Source: Suillus spraguei (Eukaryota; Basidiomycota; Agaricomycetes; Boletales; Suillaceae). Taken from it: DNA of 64,000 bases. The stretch spans positions 248,001 through 312,000 of the forward strand of contig JABCPU010000005.1 of the NCBI GenBank assembly GCA_016800925.1, given 5' to 3'. Shown here piece after piece: positions 58,308 through 64,000 of this stretch. Positions within the stretch are counted from its first letter, which is position 1; each line of letters starts with the position of its first letter. Both the position numbers and the translations under genes were made by a program. The notes below the pieces were generated by a model. That model had not been told where the DNA came from and searched no databases. It saw only the letters and a program-made list of their open reading frames with translations.

Positions 58308-59956
58308 CTAGTACTTTGCCACCACGTAGTTCCAGTCGCTTTCGACAGCTCCCGTCTGGATACCCACCAGCTCTGTCCAAAGTGGCCTCGAGACAGGACC
58401 CATACCGTCTTCACCAGTTGGTATCATGAAATCACCCCCATTGTACCCAATTCTCTCGACAGGGCTGATAACAACCGCCGTACCAGTTCCGAATAACTCA
58501 ACAAGTCGACCCTCCTTCGAGGATTGAATGATCTCATCCATGTTGGTGGGACGCTCCGAGACTTTGATGAGATCAGGAAGACCTTGAAGGCGCTTAATAC
58601 CGGAAACATGGTTACGTGCGAGCGCTAACACAGAATCGCGAGTGACACCCGGGAGAATCATTCCGTCGAGAGGAGGCGTGATGAGTTCGTTCACTGCGAG
58701 GGCGATGAATTCAATGCGATGGGAAACACCGTTGAGGTAAACGCTTACCGCCATCCCTGTCCTTGATGACAACAAACAAGTTCATAGTGCCTGCCTCCGT
58801 GAGCCAGTGCTCGGGGCCTTGTAACCACAAATTTTGTGCGTAACCCTCATTTGCTGCACTTTTTTCTGCCACGACACAGGGGCCATAGTTCGCGGCAAGT
58901 TTATATGCACCGATCCCTGTAGGCCTGAGATTACGTTACTGGGTGGTGGAACAAGTAGTAATACGAACCTCCAGGCGCTGCGCGAATGTACTCTGTGGTG
59001 CCACGTAATGGAATAGGCTTGAACCCTTGAGGGTAGTATGCTCCTACAGGGCAGGCGATCACAAAAAGAAGTGCTTCCTTTGGAGGAGCAATATTTAATG
59101 CGCTATCCGTGGCAACTGCAGCATCATTGTCCTTTTCCTCAGGAAGGGTCATAACACTCACTTAACGTTTAGGGGCTCCTTAGGTATCCATTTATGGTCA
59201 ATGGTGATCAACGCCTTCATGCATTCAATAAGCGCGTTGCCGTTGAATGTCTATTGCGGGAAGCTGTAGATATGATCTCTTTATAGCGTAGAATAGGGCT
59301 TACAGGAAGCACTAGCCGCTGTGCGCTGGCGTTCATCCGTTTCATGTTCATTTCAGGCCGGAATAAGGTCCCCCTGCCATCCGCCCGCCTGTATGCTTTC
59401 ATACCCTCAAATAAAGATTGGGCATGATGAATCATGGGAGCGCCAGGAGACAAATTTATAGTGCTGACTAGAATACACTGCATCGGTAAAAACCATTGCG
59501 AAAGCCGAGGATCTCACAAGGTACAATGCTGGGTGCCCCCCAGCCAGTAGCGTCAGTCCAAGGGATTCTCAACATATGATCTGACTGGGATTACAGTCAT
59601 GATAAAGGACAAAACTCAAACAATACGACTCCGAGAAAATGACCCACAAATGTTTGTCCGAAGATAAGGTTCTTGGAAGGAGGTAACTCCTTTGGGCTCG
59701 TTGTTTTGGTGACAGTGAGTCGGGATGACTCCCTGAATAGTTGTAATGAAAACGAAAATTCAGAATCATTGTTCCATACCTCAATATCGAGCGGAGTACC
59801 AGGTTTTCCCGTCATGAACTTCTGATTGATACACTGGGATATGCGCTTGTTCCCAATGGAACTAGCACGGCATGACGAGCAAGCTGCAGTTTGTGAGCTG
59901 GTAAGCCTGACAAAATGGAGTAGTGTGGACCGTGGGCTCAGACGAGGAAACGACAT
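58308..59956 (-). CDS. BAT1: Branched-chain amino acid aminotransferase, PLP enzyme, odd internal gap
   Basis: Class IV PLP aminotransferase that interconverts Leu/Ile/Val and their keto acids. Exons 59648-59956, 59518-59584, 59304-59467, 59162-59250, 58969-59102, 58749-58916 and 58308-58693 join in frame to 438 aa. Motifs: NLIFGQTF then SDHMLRIPWTDATGWGAP; SPGAPMIHHAQSLFEGMKAY; NGNALIECMKALITIDHKW; RAAPGG then IGAYKLAANYGPCVV (PLP lysine); WLTEAGTMNLFVVIKDRDG (phosphate site); LITPPLDGMILPGVTRDSVL; and the C-terminus SDWNYVVAKY. The Ser/Arg-rich start (MSFPRLSPRSTLLHFVRL) looks like a mitochondrial presequence; an optional in-frame 51-nt intron lies at 59729-59779. The conserved GYSLYIRPT strand after the WIPKEP region is missing at the 59103-59161 intron, replaced by LNVNALN. 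Confidence 0.85.
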
Positions 59957-61100
59957 GTCTGGAACCGAGGGTGTGTGTCACGAGCAGAAGGACGGTATGA
60001 TGAGATAAAATGAGAGCATTTTTATACAAACTCGAGCTCAAGTGTCTCTCGACCCAATCACAAGGTGTCACGAATTTGGGGAAAGCCTGGACGAGGACAA
60101 GGCTATTACATTTGAAAAAACACGTAAAATCATAACAACCTACACGCGGCAGGACGGAGAAGGCCGAATTGCCACCAAACTGTTGCCATAATAAAGAGAG
60201 CATGACGGGGTAGTGCTATCCCCTAGGACTTAGTAGCGGACAATTTATGATGACCCACCTCACAATTTGGGAAACATGAGGATCTGTCCCAGATAATAAT
60301 GGTATGCCATCTATGAAAAGCGTGCAAACCAATGGTGGTCCATGACGAATAGACTGTACATAGCAGTCATGTTGGTTATTAATAAGATCAACTCCAAAGC
60401 TCGTCACACAATGTTCTATTTCCCGCTTTAATGTGGCCGACAATAACCGGACAAGCTCACCGTGTATATGTTCCGTTTCCCCACTGGCCAAACCACGAGG
60501 GGATTTTCGTTATTGCTTCACCTTCAATACAAACCAAAGTCGCACGAGACAGGCCGCAAGGCTGAGCTGCCATTTCACTTACAAGGACTAGGATCATTCT
60601 AACCCTGGATGGCGCTCAGTACCTCTTAGTACCCACACAGCTGTCGGTAATAATAATACCAGCTTTTAAGCTGACATGCTTGTGTTGAGTTTCGGAAGAC
60701 TCGGAACAGTAGTACGTCACGGTGGAAGTGACTCACTTGACTTATAAAAGTCCCATATCGTGAAATGGTTGAGAGCCTTGGTCTCAAGATAATGTGGAGT
60801 GCTGCTGTGCGAGGCTCGAACTGGTCTTTCAAGATGCTCACTTGCTTGAACTTTGGTAAGCTTGGAAGACGAATAGTCAGGATCCATAAAGCGTTAGACT
60901 CTGAGCGCCCAGTGAGCACAAGAGAATGGCCAAGTAAATAGCTATATGATCAAACTTAGAGTGCCTAAACTCGAGCTCTTCAGTACAAATCTGGGTACCT
61001 CTAATTGTTCTTGGTTGCAATCACTTTCGTTTTGTCCCCCAAGTTCGTGAACGCCAGCGGCATTGCTGACGTTGTTCAGATGCCGGGCCTTGAACAAATC
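59957..61100 (-). other. Unassigned minus-strand coding-like stretch
   Basis: Minus frames suggest exons of an unknown gene. One starts MDPDYSSSKLTKVQASEHLE at 60885-60887 and includes ALNHFTIWDFYKSS. Another (about 60216-60490) reads EIEHCVTSFGVDLINNQHDC and PPLVCTLFIDGIPLLSG. I could not join them with GT-AG introns in frame and do not recognise a family. Confidence 0.3.
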
Positions 61101-62007
61101 TGTCGAGTAACTGTGAGTGCCGCGGTCTGGAACTCTTGTATCTTTGGATAAATACTTGCATCACACCGTTATCAGAATTGTCAACATATCGATTCAATCG
61201 AGCTCCTCGAAGCGAACAACGAAAGCTAAAATTGATGTCTTATGTAAAAGAAGAGTGAGTTGGAGGTTTCGTATTTTAGTGCGCGCTGTGCTAATATTAA
61301 TTGAGCTTCTTAGCCTTCACGGCGGCGGCGGTCCAATTCCTTCGGATGCCCTTCAACAAATCGACTATTGCACTATGTATAACTTCAGGTTATTTGAGGT
61401 ACTCACATCAGACTCGACTCCGCACATTCTCACCCCGACTCGCTTTGCACTCACTCCAGTGCAACTGGCGCACATCGTACTGCGACCTTAATTGCAGAAC
61501 CGTTGTTTGTCTTATCCTCCATGACTGCTTCAATTTGATCGGACAGCTACATCTAGGTGAGTACGGGGCTTGGAGCCGATGCTGCATGGCCTGGGACCAG
61601 TTGGTAGGACATCAGAAGCCATAATCGATGTTCAACGCGGCTGGGCATCACTGCATCTTGAGCTACGGAGACAATGAATGACTCGGAGTCTAGAATAACC
61701 GGAGATCCGAGGATGGCACACGAGGTTGCCTATGTAGGCCACCTTCGCGGCGCCGAATCAATCATCGTTTGATTCTGACACCAGTTTCGATGACGATCTA
61801 AATTCACTAAATACGTTTCAGGGGAAAAGAACATGAAAGAATAATATCTGGGTAGCAGCAGATGACCTGATACGAGACAATATATGTATACGAGAGAGTA
61901 TGAAACTAATGATGAGTAATGACAGACTCGAAGGCGTACGTCGCGCCGCACGCAGGTGACTATAGAGGATATAGCAAGATGACGAAAGAGATAGTCCGTA
62001 GTTTCCG
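61101..62007 (+). other. Unassigned plus-strand frames
   Basis: The frame at 61117-61491 contains LHGGGGPIPSDALQQIDYCT, preceded in another frame by STYRFNRAPRSEQRKLKLMS. These could be exons of one gene around an intron at about 61255-61313, but the start could not be fixed. Nothing recognised; 61630-62007 holds nothing clear. Confidence 0.25.
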
Positions 62008-63266
62008 TTATGCCCAAACCTGCAGTAATCGTCAAATCGCCATCACCCATAAAACTGACGGAACGTACCCTGAGAGTGCTATCCCAACTACCAGTGCAAA
62101 GAGCCATTCCATCCACACTTACACCCAAACAACTGACTCTATTTTCATGTCCCGTCAAAACACCCACGCGCTCGCCCCGTAGAGTGTCCCACACATTGCA
62201 TGTCCAATCATCATAGCCACCGAAGAGAATGCGGCCGGAGATGGAGAATGCGACGGAAGTGATACCACAAAGAATATTGTCGTGCGTAAAGCTGTTCAAT
62301 TCACGATCCGCGCGTATATCGAAAAGCCGGCATGAAGCATCGTCCGATCCTGTGGCGAATGCATCGCCATTTGGGAAGAATCTGGACAACAATGAGTATC
62401 CTGCATTGCTATATAGAAAGCGCCAACTTACTGAACAGCGTTGATGTCCGACTCATGACCTGTGAATGTCTGGGTTGCCCGACCGCTCCGGATATCCCAT
62501 AGTTTGGCGGTTGCATCGCAAGCACCAGATACGAAAACATTCTGATTCGGACCGAGTGACAAGCTATGTGATACGAGTGAGCAATAAAGTAATTGTGTAG
62601 CAGAAACCATACCTCATGACGTCCCCAGTGTGATCACTGAACTCAACCACTCTTACACCAGCTTCAATATCCCAAAGCATACAAGTCATATCACCGGAAC
62701 TAGTGACGATTTGTCTGTCATTGATGAAACGACAGCAACTGAGATAACCAGAGTGGGCGCTCAATTCGCGCCCACCTCGGACGCCATTGGCTTCTCTGCT
62801 GTTAAGGTTATAGATAGAACAGATATTATCAAGACCACCGCATGCGACGAAGTTTCCTGATGGTGAATAAGCGCACGTCATAACCCAACTTGACCGAAGA
62901 GGGATGGCATGAACTTTGTTGGTTGTGTAGGCGTCCCATACAATAAGCTTTCCGTCCTGTGAGGCGGAGACGAGATGTCGCCGATCAGCGGCCCAATGCA
63001 TAGCATAGATTTTTGCGAGATGACCCTTGAGTGAACGCCGAGGTCGCATAACGATTCGAGGTAGTGTGTCAACCTCAGCAGCCATAGCGCGCACTGTGGA
63101 GCATGTTACCGACCGGTCCAAAAAGAATGAATTAGTAGCGACAAAATAACATACAGCTCGTGTCGGCTGAGGCCTCCCTGCTCGCTCGAATTTTCTCCTT
63201 CAAAACCTCCGCCTCACGACGTGCGGCGGCGATCCGCTCTTGTATGTCGCCTCCTGGTTGAGACAT
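62008..63266 (-). CDS. GPB1: Heterotrimeric G-protein beta subunit
   Basis: The G-beta subunit pairs with G-gamma at the plasma membrane and relays pheromone or nutrient signals from GPCRs. Exons 63155-63266, 62613-63093, 62432-62563, 62069-62381 and 62008-62019 join in frame to 349 aa, the standard length. An N-terminal coiled coil comes first ([20 protein letters not shown]; binds G-gamma), then seven WD40 blades: [102 protein letters not shown] and [16 protein letters not shown]. The last exon is 12 nt and supplies the final VWA and stop, completing the last WD blade ([10 protein letters not shown]). All four introns are GT-AG. Confidence 0.95.
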
Positions 63267-63660
63267 TGTATGTGGAGGGGGGGTGGGGTTTAGGTGAAAG
63301 GACAAAACCGTGGGAGGGGAAGTGTTCAAGTGATATGTAAATTTGTCTCTATTTGCACAAATTCACTTTGCTAACTTGAAGGTTCGCTTCAAAAAAAATT
63401 AATTATCATGAGCTTCTGAACCGGACTCTATTTGACACAAGAAGATGTTTGAATTTTAATGCATGGACCATGCTGTATGCATCTTCTGGAGCCCTATATT
63501 TGCATACGGAATAGTTACATGCAGAGTTGTGTGCTAGCTGGAATACGAACCCGTGAGACTTGGTCACCTAATGTGTTCGAACAGGAACTGATTGATTTAA
63601 TGATTCAGTTGATATGATGCCCTTGGCTAGGACCAACTCTCACTAGTGCACTGACAGGAC
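63267..63660. promoter_or_regulatory. Divergent promoter region between GPB1 and the F-box-like gene
   Basis: A 394-bp head-to-head interval must hold both promoters. C/T-rich tracts near both starts (CCCCACCC complement near 63285) resemble fungal initiator context, but no specific site is claimed. Confidence 0.4.
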
Positions 63661-64000
63661 ATGGATTCCACAAAATCGGCACCGAGTCTGCACACGCTCC
63701 CAGTGGAGACATTGTGTTACTTATTCTCTTTCCTTCGTGCTTCATCGATCTTGAGCTGTACATCGGTATGTCATATCGATCCCTAACAAAGATCAATTCA
63801 TTGATCGTAATTGATATCACAGACATGTCGCTACCTTCGCAAAGTCCTTGATGACTCTTCTGCTCTGCAGTATGCGATTGAACTCGAAGCACAAAAGATG
63901 GTGGAGGTTACTGCGCCAGACACAATGACATCTCCTGCAGAACGCTTAGAGATACTGAGGAGCCGAATGTGTTCCTGGCGAGCGTTTAAACCCACTGTCG
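63661..64000 (+). CDS. F-box-like protein, N-terminus (runs off window)
   Basis: Exon 1 (63661-63765) and exon 2 (63823 to the window end) flank a 57-nt GT-AG intron in phase 0. The protein starts MDSTKSAPSLHTLPVETLCY, and the F-box-like helices continue LFSFLRASSILSCTSTCRYL, then RKVLDDSSALQYAIELEAQK and SPAERLEILRSRMCSWR. This is the usual start of the large mushroom F-box family: an F-box for Skp1 binding, then the LQYxIELxxxxM block and the ERLxxLxxRxxxW block. Such proteins are substrate receptors of SCF ubiquitin ligases; the C-terminal part and target are outside the window. Confidence 0.8.

Noticed and set aside
59862..60203. Minus ORF upstream of the aminotransferase as an upstream exon
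   Set aside because: The aminotransferase start at 59954-59956 already gives a plausible mitochondrial presequence, and the ORF lacks conserved features.

Overview
The window looks like nuclear DNA of a mushroom-forming basidiomycete (Agaricomycetes). Genes are cut by many 45-60 nt introns, coding regions are compact, and the captured or expanded families (alpha-kinase proteins, HET/TPR proteins, integrase-core genes, Crypton recombinase fused to GCR1_C, CpG-depleted transposons) are typical of that group. No species is claimed. All intron and exon calls come from reading splice sites and frame by eye.

Layout: (1) 1-2.3 kb is repeat: an L1 solo-LTR-like piece and a dead Crypton tyrosine recombinase. 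(2) 2.3-9.2 kb is a small genic island with a chorismate-lyase-like gene, a complete FCF1 (rRNA processing PIN nuclease) and a possible secreted protein. (3) 9.2-40.8 kb is a graveyard of nested mobile elements and decayed accessory genes: two integrase-core copies, two alpha-kinase pseudogenes, a hAT relic, a TPR/HET pseudogene, an HNH pseudogene, a fold-back Tc1, and a Tc1/mariner element with an extra ORF. Three LTR-like families, called here L1, L2 and L3, are inserted among them with target duplications. (4) 40.8-44.6 kb is one young-looking hAT element with 24-bp TIRs and a perfect 8-bp target duplication. (5) 45.8-64 kb is a normal gene-dense segment: a 1550-aa acidic disordered protein, a MIF4G protein, a DUF1917/BLES03-like protein, a decayed protein kinase, oligoribonuclease (REX2), a branched-chain aminotransferase, the G-protein beta subunit and the start of an F-box-like gene.

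The housekeeping genes act in unrelated processes (small-subunit rRNA processing, translation, small-RNA turnover, Leu/Ile/Val metabolism, G-protein signalling), so nothing resembles a gene cluster. The accessory part is the unusual one. An alpha-kinase gene was interrupted by a mariner element that carries a second, opposite-strand ORF. That element was hit twice by L2 LTRs, and one L2 was itself hit by L1. Most old elements carry C-to-T changes at CpG (CGA to TGA stops, target duplications differing by CpG to CpA), pointing to cytosine-methylation mutagenesis. Five introns in three housekeeping genes appear to use GC-AG splice sites, more than usually expected.
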